Below, in pieces: positions 23,790 through 36,779 of a stretch of 64,000 nucleotides of DNA. The position numbers and the translations under genes are program-made. Under the pieces are notes generated by a model. That model ran no database searches. It was not told the DNA's origin and saw nothing but the letters and a program-made list of their open reading frames with translations. Position 1 is the first letter of the stretch; each line of letters opens with the position of its first letter. Source of the DNA: Sarcophilus harrisii (lineage: Eukaryota > Chordata > Mammalia > Dasyuromorphia > Dasyuridae); assembly GCF_902635505.1 (NCBI RefSeq), contig NC_045429.1, positions 425,099,669 through 425,163,668 of the forward strand, given 5' to 3'.

Positions 23790-26700
23790 CCAGGATGAAG
23801 GATGAAGGATCTTCAGTACCTTTTGGAAAGGATATTGGAGTTATTCCCAGTTCCCCCTGGAACCAACATATGTTACAACATATGAATGATCCTTTTGTCT
23901 GGAAAGAAAAGGAAAGAAGTGCATTGTTGAACTTTTGGGGCACCCAGGGTTTGAGAGTTTCACCTAAAAAATTACAATTTGTGAAGAGGTTAGGTATTTG
24001 GTTTAGATATTTAATCAGTGAAGGAACAAGGAAAATCAGCCCTGAGCAAGTTCAAAGAATTATTGACCTTCCCTTACTTCAACCAAGCAGAAGTTTAGGA
24101 AATTCCTGGGATTGATTGGGTATTGCAGATTATGGATAGACTCTTATGCTCAAATGACTAAAGGGTTATATAAGAAATTATTAGTGGAAGAACCTGAGGC
24201 CCTAACATAAAAGATGCAAGAAAAAGAAGGTGTTCAAATTGGAGCACATCCTCATGACTGCTCCAGTCCTGGCCCTCCTTCCTCCAGACAAACTATTTCA
24301 TCTGTTTGTCATTGTGGACAAGGGAGGGGTGTAAACTCAGTTGTGGACCAGACAAAGGCAGCCAGTGGCCTTGTCAAAATCACTACAACCCAGTGTTTCA
24401 GCGATGGCCCGAGTGTGTCCAAGTTATAGCAGCCACAGCCATATTAGTAGGAAAGAGTAGAAAATTGTTGTTTGGGGAAGCATTAACCCGCCCCCCCCCA
24501 CCAAGTTCAGACAATTCTAAACAAAAAGGCAGGGAGATGGCTGACTGATTCAAGGATCTTAAAATATGAGACTATATTAATGGAAAAGGATGGTCATTGA
24601 TAATGATGTCAATCTACAGCTCTTCTGCAAAAAGAAAGGATGAGTCAAAATGAGCTAAAATGGATCTAATGAACTTTCAAACTAAAGTGAGACAGGATTT
24701 AAAGGATACTCCTTTCAAAATAGAAAAAGATTGTTTGTTGATGGGTCTTCCAGGGTGGTGGAAGGAAAGTATAGAAACAGCTATGCAATAATAGATGGGA
24801 AACTTGGAAAATGATAGGATTAGAGGTCTTGCCAAAACAATAATCCACTCAAACATGTAAGTGGTATTATTTAAGTCATGTATTTAAGGCCCTAAAAGAA
24901 AGGGTTGAGATTTTCTACACTGACTCTAAATATGTTTATGATGTTTTATATACTGTTGAAAAAATGGGAAGGGAACTGATTAACAGCAAAGGGAAGGAGC
25001 TAGTCCATGGAGAGCTGATTAACCAAGTGTTAGTGTTGAGTGCTGGATAATGTGTCATAGCCACCCTCTTTCCTTGCCATTAGGACTGGAAGAATTAAGT
25101 TTTTAAAAAGAGCCCAAGAAAATCCTTGAAGCTCCAACCACCTTTACCTACCTTTGTCATAAAATCCAGGTCCCTTATCTCCATTCTTGCTAGGATAATT
25201 CCCCCTCCTTTTGAGTATTGCTGTATACTGCCCTCAACCTTCTTATCTTGATCCCTATCCTATCAAGATTAAGTTATGATCCTTTTCTGGGGGCTTTGTC
25301 TATTTTCCCAGTGTCCTTGCCCCCCTTATCTGCCTTTGTTTCCTCTGTAAGATTGTATATTCAGACTATATATTCTGTTTTCAAAACCTAGTTAGCTAAA
25401 ACTCTATATAAGTTCCCTGCCCTGGATTATCTGCACGGAATGCTTTCGACAAGGATCCCATCAAGTCAGCTAGCTTAAACTCCACATCAACAATTAAAAA
25501 CCAGTCTCTGTTTGCCTCAGTTTCTCTGGTATCACAATAGGAGATCTATTACGTCTCTCCAAAATTGCAATAGTGCATATACATGAACATCAGAAGGGAG
25601 ACTGTCACCTGACAGGGTATATGCAGCTTATTCCTTGAATTCTGCTGCTACTTCAAGGGTGAGCAAGGTGATTTAAAAACAAATAATTCCTAGATTTGGG
25701 TTAGTAGAAAGAATTGACTCAGACAATGGGACTCATTTTAGATCCCAAGTTCCATAAAACAGTATACCCAGCCTGGACATTCCTTGGGAATATTGTATCT
25801 CATGCCATCCCATCCTCAGGAAGGATGGAAAGAATAAATAAGAATCTTAAAAGGCAATTGTCAAAATTAGGATTGGAAATCCAACTGCCCTGGGCCAAAT
25901 ACTTGCCAATAGCTCTGTAAGGACTGATCACAGGGCTGTCCCCTTATGTAGTGTTATATGGGTTGCCATACATGGATAGAAACTCTGAATTTTACACTTT
26001 TGATAGTAAAGATAGATTTTTAAGGTCTTATATGCTGGCAGTATCATCCTCCCTTTCAGAACTTCATCATAAAGGCTTGCTGGCATAGATCCACTGCTCA
26101 AATATGCTATTTGTCCTTTCAAGCCATGTAACTGGGTGCTCATAAAAACTTGGAAAGAGAAAAAATGCATCTGACTTTATCAGATATTGCTGATTACAGA
26201 AATTGCTGTAAAAATTACTGAAAAAGGAAAAAAAACTACTCACAACAAGGTAAAGGGACCTGTACATGAACCACAGGAGGGGGAGGCTGACATATATCCA
26301 TTCCCTTTAAGGAACATCCTCCTCAAGAAAAAAACCAAATAACTGCTGATTTAGGGTTGACCTTCTTTGGGCTGGCATTTGGTACAGTGTTTGTATTGTA
26401 TAGAATACTTTTGTTTGTATTTGTATGTTTGCCCTCTTGCTGTGTTAACCACATACTTGGTGAGGGAAGGGGAAATATAAGTTTATTTTCTTTATCTAGT
26501 AAAATTTGGAAAAGCTAGGATAAGCTAGGGAAAAATGAGAACCAAGTATACTCCCATTGTCCTGATTACTCTGGTTGTATTAATCTTTGGAGCCCCAATT
26601 CGCTCAAGGAGGAAAATGCATACAAGTGATAGAAGTAATTGCCAAATCATTCACTGTGTCCAATTGCTGGATTTGTGGTGTTCCACAACAGTTTGAGAGA

Positions 26701-28330
26701 CGACCCTGGGTACTTGTACTTTTGAATGCATCTGGATTCTTAGTAACTAGCCAGAAGTACACAATGGTACAGGGTTCTGGTCCAGTCTGGAAAAACACCA
26801 ATGGCATTTGATAGGGTCAGTTCAGGGCAAGTATTGCTTGAACTAGACAGGAGGAGGAGATAACTTAGGAAAAGTACGTATGAATAGACATAAAGTAGGG
26901 AAGTAGAATATGAATATACTTGCTGGTAAACTGGTTAGGGAACTGTTATATTGTTATATGTTATATAGTCAGTTCCAAGTTTCCAAGTTCTTGCCTGAGC
27001 AGGGGAGGGATCATTTAGGAATACAGTTATATGATGATTTAAACAGGGGGAAAGAGGAGTTTTGATACTCATTTACCAATACCAGTGACGCTAATGGTTA
27101 GGGACACACCTGACCCCTAGAGAGAACATTTCAAATTTATGGACTAGCCGCTTTGGACACAGGATGAGAATTGGGATTATAGAACTCCAGTTTATAGACT
27201 TAATAGGTTTATAAGATTTCAAGCAGTGGTGGAGATTATCATTAACCAAACTTCAAGAGCTTTAGATTTATTAGCTAATCAGGCTACCTAGACTAGGGAA
27301 GTAGTAATTCATCTTAGGTTAGTACTAGATTATTTGTTAACAGAAGAAGGAGGAGTATATGGTATATTGAATTTATCAAAATGCTAATGAAAATAGATGA
27401 CAATGGTAAAGGGAATTATACAAAATAGAAAAAACTGGCCCATGTCCCTATCGAAACCTGGACTGGACCATTTGGTATCTCCTAAATGAGCTGGTTTACA
27501 GAGTTATGGTGGAGACAACTATTGGGAATCATATTTTTGGTCCTGAGTGGGGATCACCCTTGCTGCCATATGTCTTCCTTGCATGATTCAATAAATAACC
27601 TAAATAGCAAAATAGTCAGTTGACAAGGTTGATGAAATATATGTATCTGGTAATGGAGGGGTCAAAACAGTAGTAGAAAGGATTAGTAGTCCCACTAGTG
27701 GTGAGGAATGTGAATTGATGTTAAAAAAAAAAAAGGTTTGAAGAAGGGGCAACAGAAAAGATGTGGAAACTAAATCCTTATTAAGAAAAAATGGGAGAAT
27801 TGTAAGAAATGCTGACAGATTTCCACAAACATTGCAAAACAGGATGGAGGAGGTGAATATAAAATATCTTAAGATATCTCCAACCAATCACCTTGTGAGC
27901 TAAGAAACTTTTTGCCAGGAACTCATGTTTAATGAACCTCATACATATTAACTGACACATCTGGGGGAGGAGAGAGCTGCCATTTTCTGACTATGGAATG
28001 GGCAGATAAACAGGATTGTAAATCTGACCAATTCTAACTGGGATTGTAACTCAGACCAATCCGAGCTTTAAAGAGAGAAGTAAAAAAAAAACTGAACTAG
28101 CAGTATAAAGCTCGCTCTCCTTCCTGTATTTGGTGTGTCTCATTTGGAGCACACCATCTCCTGATGTGAATTTTTAGACAAAGGATTTTTCTCCACCCTC
28201 TAAGAGAGTTGGTTGTAAATCTACTCCTGGACTAGTTTGCAACTGGGAGAAGCAGTGAACAGTGGCAGCTTGGTCTTCAATCTGGGATGTCTCCCCAATC
28301 CTACTGGGTTCAATTTGATAATTACATTAT
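23790..28330 (+). mobile_element. Second gamma-like ERV (RT, RNase H, integrase, env, 3' LTR)
   Basis: A second fossil class I element directly behind the first, lacking 5' LTR, gag and protease. Reverse-transcriptase-like sequence is at about 23795-24160, RNase H-like at about 24730-25040, integrase-like at about 25540-26250, env with a CWIC motif near 26670 and a transmembrane region at about 27200-27600. The 3' LTR is about 27801-28330 and is related to the LTR at 11741. It is broken at many points and is split by an inserted LTR at 25051-25536. Confidence 0.72.
25051..25536 (+). mobile_element. Solo LTR nested in second gamma-like ERV
   Basis: LTR beginning TGTGTCATAG and ending ...GGTATCACA, lying between RNase H-like and integrase-like parts. 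A second copy is at 59985-60473. Its position shows it inserted after the surrounding element. Confidence 0.8.
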
Positions 28331-28739
28331 GAAGATAGAAATTTCCTGTGAAGGATAGTGATCTATATTAACATAAACATTCATAGTTTCCTTTAATACT
28401 AGTGTTATGGAAGAGGTTTCTCACAGATTTATAACTAATATGGATATATTGAGCTCAAAGCTATTGAAGATTCCTTTATTGAATTTCTCTGCAAATTGAG
28501 GAACCTGTTAGTTTTGCATTCTGATTTGATAGCACTCCAGTTACCAATAAGAGTTATGCAAAAAAGGAGATACTACTCATTCCTTACTATTGGCTATTAA
28601 CACAAAGGCTGCCATGGGCCAGGAAAGGTGTTTGTTGCACCAAATATTTGTTACCTCCTTCACAACTTTTGAAAGCTAGGTAAAGGATAAGTAATACATA
28701 AACAAACTCAGAGCTATTTATCAAAGGAGATACAAAGAG

Positions 28740-29075
28740 ATGACTAACAGCATCCTGTGGTAGGAAGTTGCCCCTAAACTGGGCTTTGAAAAAAACAGTA
28801 TGTTAGAGACAGAGACTGGGAGGAAGTACATTGTAGGTATGGGGGACTGCTTAGGCAAAGTTAGAGAAGGTGGAATATGGAATGTAGAATTTTGTGTATA
28901 AAGAACAAGTATTCTTATTGGGTAAAATAAAGAGACATAAAGGGGAGTAATATTGGAACAGTATGGGAGAGTCTGAGAGGGCTTTAACTGCTAGGGTGAT
29001 AATTTTATCTGTATTATAGAAGCAAAAAGGAGCCAATGAAGAGTTTTGGAAAGGGAAATTACATTGGTCACAGAT
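28740..29075 (-). repeat. Ancient interspersed repeat, class unsure
   Basis: Contains GAGAGGGCTTTAACTGCTAG ... AGGAGCCAATGAAGAGTTTT, a motif I know from an ancient mammal-wide repeat. Family and orientation not certain. Confidence 0.4.
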
Positions 29076-29567
29076 ATTTTAGACATATCAATTTGGGGAC
29101 ATTGTGTGGGAAAGATCAGAAAAGAGAAAGAATAAAAAATGTAGACATTTACTGTGTTCTGTATTTTATCACTGAATCACTAGGCTTTCCCTTTAATTAT
29201 TAATTTGTTCTTGTTGAATTATGGAAACAATCATACTTTTGTATCTCTTCCCAGATAAAGTCTTTAAGATCTTTAAGACCCCAGGAAGACCCTGTATTAC
29301 CATAGACTCATTACTTTTCTAAATAAAGTCCTACTAGGATCTGGTCTCTGTACATTTTTTGTTCCAGCCAATCTCACTACTCCCTCATGGAGTGAAGAAC
29401 CGTACATCAAACCCTCCCATACCTTATTTTTATGTATGTCTCTAAGGTTACTAATAACCTTAATTCCATCAAGATGGTAAGATACCGGATATTTCTCTTC
29501 TTTCTTTAATCCTGGGACTATATAAATAACAATAAGTAGCATTTGTGTAGCTTTTTGTTTTTGTTAT

Positions 29568-29755
29568 TTGATCCTCATTTCAACCCAGAGAAGTAGGGTT
29601 TACAGATATTACAGATGAGGAATATGAGACAAACAAAAGTTATTTAACTTGATCAGGATCACACACCTAGTAACTATCTGCTAGCAGGATTTGAATTCAA
29701 GTCTTTCTGACTCTAGGCTTCTGTCCACTTCGACACCTGGGTGCCTCATGATTAC
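29568..29755 (-). repeat. MIR-type SINE
   Basis: Antisense: ATTACAGATGAGGAATATGAG, GATCACACACCTAGTAAC, GGATTTGAATTCAAGTCTTTC. Confidence 0.75.
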
Positions 29756-29839
29756 AATAATCAGCTTTAAAAAAAAAAAAACAAGTGAAATAGGTAGCAG
29801 CCTATACAATCCTATAAATTGTTTTGATTTCTTCACCAG

Positions 29840-30195
29840 AAAACTGTCTGTGCATATACTTTGACCATTTTTCTATTGGGGAATGACTCAGATTCTTATA
29901 ATTCAATAAAGTTCTTTATATATTTGAAATATGAGACCTTGATCTGGGAAACTGTCCATAAAATTTTCCTCCAATTTTCTGTTTTCCTTCTGATCTTGGT
30001 TTTGTTTTTATAAGACCTTTTAAATTTAAAGTAATAAAAATCATCCATTTTATACTTCACTATCTAAATAAACCTGTTTTAGAAAAAGAAATTGAATGGA
30101 TCATAAATGAGCTTTCTAAGAAAAAAGCATCAGGACCAGACAGTTTTACAAGTGAATTCTACCAAACATTTGAAACCATTGTTCATAAGGATTAT
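29840..30195. mobile_element. L1 pieces in opposite orientation
   Basis: 29840-30060 reads as antisense L1 ORF2/3' sequence, whereas 30065-30195 reads on the plus strand as ORF2 (encoding SKKKASGPDSFTSEFYQ). The head-to-head arrangement may be a twin-primed inversion or two insertions. Confidence 0.6.
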
Positions 30196-30447
30196 ATTAC
30201 ATAGTTTTAGAGCTAGGATTACATCAATATGATACTCCTTTGCATTCTATTTCTTGGTTTGAATATCTTATTCCTGCTCTGGTAAGCTCTGGTAAGCACC
30301 AGACTGGTGATATTGCCATGTTTGTATCTTCATCTCAAAGCTTAGTGTCTTGAAAATAGTATAAAGGTTGAAGTGACCTGAAGTGATTGTCTACATTCAT
30401 ATCCCCCAAATTACAACAAAATAGAACATTAAGCCATATTTGGTACA

Positions 30448-30660
30448 GCTACATGATGTAGTAGATAGAATCCCAAGCCTAGAATAAATAGACTTTCTGT
30501 GTTCAAATCTGCCATAAAACACTTATTAACTTTATGACCCAAGTCACCTAACCCTGTTTGCCTCATCTGTAAAATAAGATGGAGAAGAATCTTTGCTAAG
30601 AAAACCCCAAATGGGGTAATGGAGAGTTAGACTGAACTGTACAACAGAAAAGCCTATAGC
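30448..30660 (+). repeat. MAR1-type SINE with RTE tail
   Basis: tRNA-derived head (ATGATGTAGTAGATAGAATC), core (GTTCAAATCTGCC, CAAGTCACCTAACCCTG) and the characteristic tail AAGAAAACCCCAAATGGGGT. Confidence 0.8.
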
Positions 30661-31059
30661 TGGAACAACACTATTGATAAATTAAAGCTTGTTTCCTAGT
30701 AAAACTAAAGGTTTCCCAACAAACAGGCATAGATGTCTGACATCTAGATATAGATGAATGTGACAATAAAAAGAGAAATTAATACTTGTAACACTTGATC
30801 TAATAACAAGTATCAGTTACTGAAATAATCCAGTGAAGAAGTTTATTTTGGTAGATACTCATACTCATAGTACTGATTGGAGTGAATATTGAATCTATCC
30901 ATGAAAAATTTAGAAGGCAAAATCAGAGAGGTGAATGGGTCGGCATTATCACCTACAAATAAGTGGGATCTGAAGTGAAGAGAAAGTACCCTTAGATTCA
31001 TTGACTGCTTTTTGAAGGACCATGCCTGAAAATCTCCACTCTTAGACTTGTGTTCACGT

Positions 31060-31190
31060 ATGTCATCCCCCACCCATACCCCAGTAGGATGTAAATTCCT
31101 GAAGGATGGGGAGAGTTTTACACTTTGTCTATAGCCAGTGCCTTGCACACAGTGGACACGTAGTAAATCTTCATTCCTGAAGTCATAGAT
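31060..31190 (+). mobile_element. L2 3' end
   Basis: GTAGGATGTAAATTCCTGAAGG ... CCAGTGCCTTGCACACAGTG, the standard L2 tail. Confidence 0.65.
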
Positions 31191-31334
31191 CAGTTAGAGC
31201 TGGAAGTGGATCAAATTTGGGATGAAATGAAGAGCTGAGTGACACAAGTTTAGGTATTCTGAATCTGATATGATTTATCAGAATCATAAATTCTGATAAA
31301 ATGGGAGTGAAGGGGGGGTAGTCATTAGATACAT

Positions 31335-31614
31335 AAAGTCTGGAATTTAAAGATAAAAGATACCAATTAGGTATCAGATTTAGGACATCTAGAGTCTTGT
31401 CTTTTGAAATGCCAGAGTGGCCAGATCTCTATAGCCCTAGTTATCTCAGCCCTAATGAACAGGAAAGTAGGGTTGCAATCAGGGGGATTGAGGCAGAACA
31501 CTTCAAGGAACTGACGCAAAACAATTCAGGGAAACCGAGGCAGGACAATTTAGGGAAATTGAGGCAGAACAATTTAGGGAAACTGAGGCAGAACAATAAA
31601 AGGAAACTGGCACA
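31335..31614 (-). mobile_element. Truncated LTR with internal short tandem repeats
   Basis: Minus-strand end of the same LTR family as 58789-59324. Its terminal part contains about four tandem copies of a roughly 24-base unit containing GGGAAACTGAGGCAGAACAA between 31505 and 31600. Confidence 0.7.
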
Positions 31615-32039
31615 ACACTGAAAGTTGGGGTGGAAAAAATTTGTCTACAGTAAAAGATATGAGCTATTCCTCCAAGATTTAATTTTTATGTAAAAATAAA
31701 TAAGTACATCCATCTCATTAGAATACCAATTTGCTTTCATCTAAAATAAATGATAAAAGTTTCTTTTATATATATGTCAATCAAAATTGGTTTTTTAAAA
31801 TCTCTTTATCATTTATTATCAGTAAATGTTTGATTTTGATGCCTATGTTATATACCTATATACTCAGGGTCATGTAAAAATTTCTAGGGTGAAAAGGGAT
31901 GGTGAATGGAAAAAGTTTAAGTTCTGCTTTGTATTATGGTTTCATCTAAGAAAAGGAAACCCATCTCCACTATCTTTGTCTCAATTTTTGTCTATTCTGG
32001 AATCTTGATGTCCAACCACAAGATTATAATATCATAAAT

Positions 32040-32170
32040 TTAGGGCTAGAAGGAACCTTAGAATCTCTTAGAACCCTAATTTTATAGATGAAAGAACAGA
32101 AGCTCTGAACAGTTAAATGATTTGGACGTGGTCAAATGGAGACAGTGCCACAGACTTCAAATCTAACCTT
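32040..32170 (-). repeat. MIR-type SINE, decayed
   Basis: Antisense pattern TTAGGGCTAGAAGGAACCTT ... TTTATAGATGAAAGAACAG. Confidence 0.5.
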
Positions 32171-32966
32171 TTTTCTTCCTTCCATTATCTCCATACGTGA
32201 TCATTCTCCTCCCCTGTGTAAAGAGAAAGTCACATTTTTTTTCACATCATATCCAATACCCTTTCAGATGATGTATAACATCTTTGGCTAATTAATTGGT
32301 GCTTAAAATATACAAAAATTGCCAGACAGCAGAGATTACCACCTGTGTATAGAGAATACATGACTGGGAAAATGCCCCAAATGCCTCTTCATCTTTTCCT
32401 GGGGAATAAAAATCCTCTACCAGAAACAAAGCTTTTCAGTTGTCTAATAGGAATGCAGTTGTTCTGGGGCCAGAATATTTTGACTGAACTTCACACTCAG
32501 GCAGGAAAGTCTTTGCTATAAGTTGGGCACAGCAAGTAGCTACTAAGACTTGTAGTTATGTGAAGAAGTCTTAGCAGGTTGGTATAGGGGAATGAACTCT
32601 GGCCAATGTTCAGCTGATGGCTTCCAGAGTCATAGAATCTCAGAGCTGTGGGAATCAGCAAAGGACATTTAGTACAACATCTCTCTGCAAAAGAATTCCC
32701 TTTTGACACACTCAATAGATAGTCTTCCACACCTCTTAAGTCTCAGCTTCCTTACCTGTAAAGTGGACTGCTTACTTCATACAGTTGTAAGGAAAGTAGC
32801 ACTTAATTGTAAATTATAAAAAGTTATGAAACATGAGCTGTTCTGGAAGGAAATCCAGAAATGGAATGTTGGAAGCCACAAATTCCTTTCCTGGGTTGTA
32901 ACTGAAAATTGAAACCCAGATTAAATGCTCATAGAGGAATGTATCCCTCCATGTGATATATGCTAT

Positions 32967-32969
32967 AGT

Positions 32970-33016
<47 letters not shown>
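32967..33016. repeat. (TA)n microsatellite
   Basis: Uninterrupted AT/TA dinucleotide run of about 22 units. Confidence 0.95.
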
Positions 33017-33020
<4 letters not shown>

Positions 33021-34009
33021 TTGGTCATGATTACAGATTTAAAGTTGACAGACTCCTTCAAGATGATCTCATCCAAATCAAGGGAAGCAATGAGCTAGAA
33101 GGTTCAGTGAAGACTGGCAAATGCCAGCTTGAAACTGGATACCACAAACTGTTTAGGTATAGAGAACATCATAGCCTGTGAAAATTACTAACACAAAAAC
33201 TTTCTAACATCACTGATATAAGCATGTTTAGACTTGCTAAAAAATGCTTCCCAATTCCTTGAACCCAGATAATCACATTGATGTTTTGACTATTTCTGTG
33301 TTCACAAGTTTCTGTGGCTGGGCTACTATCTAAGAAGACACTGTTTCTAACAATCACTGCATTTCTATATCAATTTTAGAATTTCTAACTATGGCTTAAG
33401 CCAGATTTATGATATATAAGCATTCTTCCCCCTGATTCTAATTGTCAATTAGTTACCCATGTTTTGCCTGCCTGCTTTTGTAAAATAAAAGTTTTGAATG
33501 AAAGAAAATCCCATGTGAGTTGTTCTCATTCCAATTCCAAACCAAAACACTTCCCCACAGCATAGGTGTCCACAAATATTTTCCAGGTTTCTTTTAAAAT
33601 CAGAAACTATGTCTAAGTAACAGTTGTGATATAAATATCTATCAAAAATGGATAGATCCAGATCAGAGTCCGTGATTTGGATTATGGATTTCTCTACCCT
33701 AAAATTTTGGACAAGTCACTTACCTGCACCTGATCTCCAAAAGGGCTACATGTCACTAAAATCTCTTCTGGTTAGAAATTCTGTGATTTATAAGATTGAT
33801 AGTGTTCCCTTTCCTTGGGTGATGTGCATATAATCTTCTTCCCCTTATCAATAAAAAATTTGTCTCTTGTGAGATTTGTCAGGGAATGGATAAAACAGTA
33901 GGGTTTCTGGAAACTTAAAAAAAAAAAGTCTACTTTTCTTTACTATAAAGCAGGCTCTCTACTGTACAATTTCTACTCAGTGAAATGGAAAGCTCACTGT
34001 TGTAAAATG

Positions 34010-34170
34010 GAAAGAAGACTGAGTCTGGAATTAGAAGACCTAAGTTCAAATTCCCCTCTGCTGTTTATTTTCTGTGTGACCTTAGGCCAATTCCCTGGAT
34101 CTCAGTCTCCTTACCTGTAAAATGGAGTAGGTGGCTTCTAGTATTCGGTTCTAGGTGTTAAGTTTTTAAG
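34010..34170 (+). repeat. MIR-type SINE
   Basis: GAAGACCTAAGTTCAAATTC, TCTGTGTGACCTTAGGCCAA, CCTTACCTGTAAAATGGAGT. Confidence 0.75.
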
Positions 34171-34390
34171 ACATGCATTGATATTTTTCCAGAGGAAGAT
34201 AACCAGCCTGATGATTCATATCTTAGGAATAGGGGGTAATTAGCCAGGAGAAGAAAAGAACAGGATGGGTTGGGAAAATATAAAATCTTTAAGTAGTTGA
34301 AGGACTATTGAAAAAAGGAATAGGGTTGCTTGTGACTCCTTCAGAGGAAAAAACCAGGAGCAGTGGGGTAAATAAAAGTTGCAAAGGTAG

Positions 34391-35562
34391 TGTAGTGTTC
34401 TAGGTTGGTTTTCTGAAGGTCTTGGAGCAGACTTTGTTTCAGTAGGGTAATCACCACAAGAATAGCCAGGTGTTCAAATCCAAATTTTTATTGTCTTCAT
34501 TCCTGGAACCTGGTTAGCTTTCTTGAAGCCCTTCAGATGGGCCTTGGTGTCGGTGGGGGGAGCAGGAGGACAGGCCAGCCACCTCGAGGCTGATGAAGAT
34601 GGCTCTGAGAGCTTGGCTCAGAGTTTGAGCTACTGCCTCCAGTCTTCTGTCTTCTCTGGCTCTGACCCTGGCTGAGTTTGTCCCAGTTTATATGCTGTAT
34701 TCTAATTACATTATCATAGGTGTGAATCTTGTGGAACTATATTAAGTACTAAGTACATGTACTGAACTAGAGAACTATTGAGTCTAATACAAAAATGAGG
34801 ACTTCCCAAGAATAGTCATTTGATAATTCTGAAGCGAACCCCAAAACCTAAACTTCATCAATTCCAGAACCAATTTCAAGGGTCTGTTAATTATTAAGGC
34901 TCTGGGAAGGAGAACTAAAGACCTCTAATAGAAATATCTGATCTCCTGGACCTTTACTTAACTTCCTAGAAGAAGCTAACTAATTAATGAACTAGAAACA
35001 TTCAAAAGGATCTGTAAACTGAATAATCGCTATTTGTTGAGGAAGTCTGAGGTAAACCAAGTCTCCTTGGTTATCCTAGTTTAACGGATTACTTACCTCT
35101 AAACAAATCTTTGTGAGGGGATTATATGGTTTCTTATAAAATCATTAACTAAAGTAGATTGAGATTTAGTTTATCTGGGGAAATAAAATAGGGTAAACAG
35201 TTATAAGCAGTTGCAAAACTGATTTAAAGTCATAAAATTCAGGTCAAAATATAACAAGTTCATGTAATTTACAAGCATTATTCTTGTGGTCAGGACCATA
35301 TAATTTATTTTAATCTCTGTGGAAATTAACCTCTCTAGACTGGTTTGGAATCCAATCTGGAGAAGTTCCCTTCTTGCAAGATTCTAAGAACAAATACTTC
35401 CATTTTTCATGAAATATCTCTGAGTAATTTGTAAATTGGATTTGCTGTACCACACACTATTAATCACCATGCTAAACTAGATAACCATTGTCTTTATCAA
35501 TTCCACTAAGTTACCACCTTGTAAGAATCCTTGTTTTAAGTACAGAGTTCTGGCCCATAACA
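34391..35562 (-). mobile_element. Long solo LTR, ERVK-type
   Basis: Minus-strand LTR with the same ends as 17358-17955 (TGTTATGGGCC ... CTACA), but about twice as long, so it either belongs to a longer subfamily or contains a further insertion between about 34790 and 35460. Confidence 0.65.
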
Positions 35563-35659
35563 AGAAGGAATTTAGAAAATTTAGGGTTGATTTCAGGAAA
35601 ATATTTCTGACAATTAGAACTCTGCACTAGATGATCTCACCACCAGTGTTATTTGATAT

Positions 35660-36520
35660 AGTTCCAAAAATGTTAGCTAAAGCAACAAATTGGGGAAATG
35701 AACTTAAGGCGTGAATATCTCCCTGTTTACAGACCAAATGATGATTAACTTGAAAAAATCCAGAGAATCAGTGAAAAAATTAAATAATTAATATATTCAT
35801 GAAAGTTATGATTCAAGAAATCCAGAAAACAACAGGATTTCTACACATGAAAATAAAGATTGCTGAAGAGAAGTTCCACTCAAAATAATCTATTAAATCG
35901 AGTCTTGTATAAAGACATTATCAAAATATGTTTTATTTCAACAGCTATAAAGGAAAATTGAAAATTGGAAAATAATAATTGTTCAGTTTGTTTATGCAAA
36001 TCTAATGAAAATGACTGTGCTTCTTAATTTTCAGATTTTATATAATATCAATACAAATTCCAATAAAGGACACTTGAGAAAACTAGAAAAAATCATGGAA
36101 TATATTTAGGGTATAAAATGTCTAGATTCATGAGAGGAAACATTAGTTTAAAAAAAAAAGAATGACCCTATAACTAGTTTTCAAACTATTTCAAAGCACT
36201 ATTTGGTTTTATTTAAAAATATTGAAAAGTAAATCAAAGGAAAAGGTGACATAAGCAAAGACCAAAAGTAATCCAGCATTGCATTCTTGGGGGAGAGAAG
36301 GAAGGCACAACTGTTGATCAGCCACAGGAAAAAAACAAACAAACAAACCAGGAGGAAGGTCTCCATTTTAGACAGAAACAAAGGAAACTGTTCAGCAGAA
36401 ATTGAATATGGACCAGCAACTCTATCATATATCAAAATACAGCCCATGTTGATACTTCAGCTCTATATGAAAGGTCACTACATTAAAAAATATATAGAGA
36501 GAAGAGAACATATGGAGGTA
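35660..36520 (+). mobile_element. L1 ORF2 fragment, decayed
   Basis: AT-rich sequence with weak L1 ORF2 similarity (for example around 36040-36110). Boundaries approximate. Confidence 0.4.
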
Positions 36521-36779
36521 CTTTGCACTATCCTGGGTAGGAATGGGAAAGTCCTTCACAAATCAAGGTAAAAGATTGTAAAAAACAAAAAAGACAAAAA
36601 GACAATCTGAATTATATAAAATAAAAACAAAATCAAAGCAACTAGGACAAGGAGGGAAAGAATAAAGTGGTGGGAAAAAAAAATCTGTCCACATACCATG
36701 AATAAGAGTTTGATAATTAGGATACATGGGGAATTGACCCAAATGTATAAGACCAGGGGAATATTCAAATCAAAAGGCA

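Larger units (their letters stand above)
31640..34390. other. Intergenic with decayed SINEs and (TA)n
   Basis: Apart from the listed SINEs and microsatellite, no coding region is seen. Confidence 0.5.
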
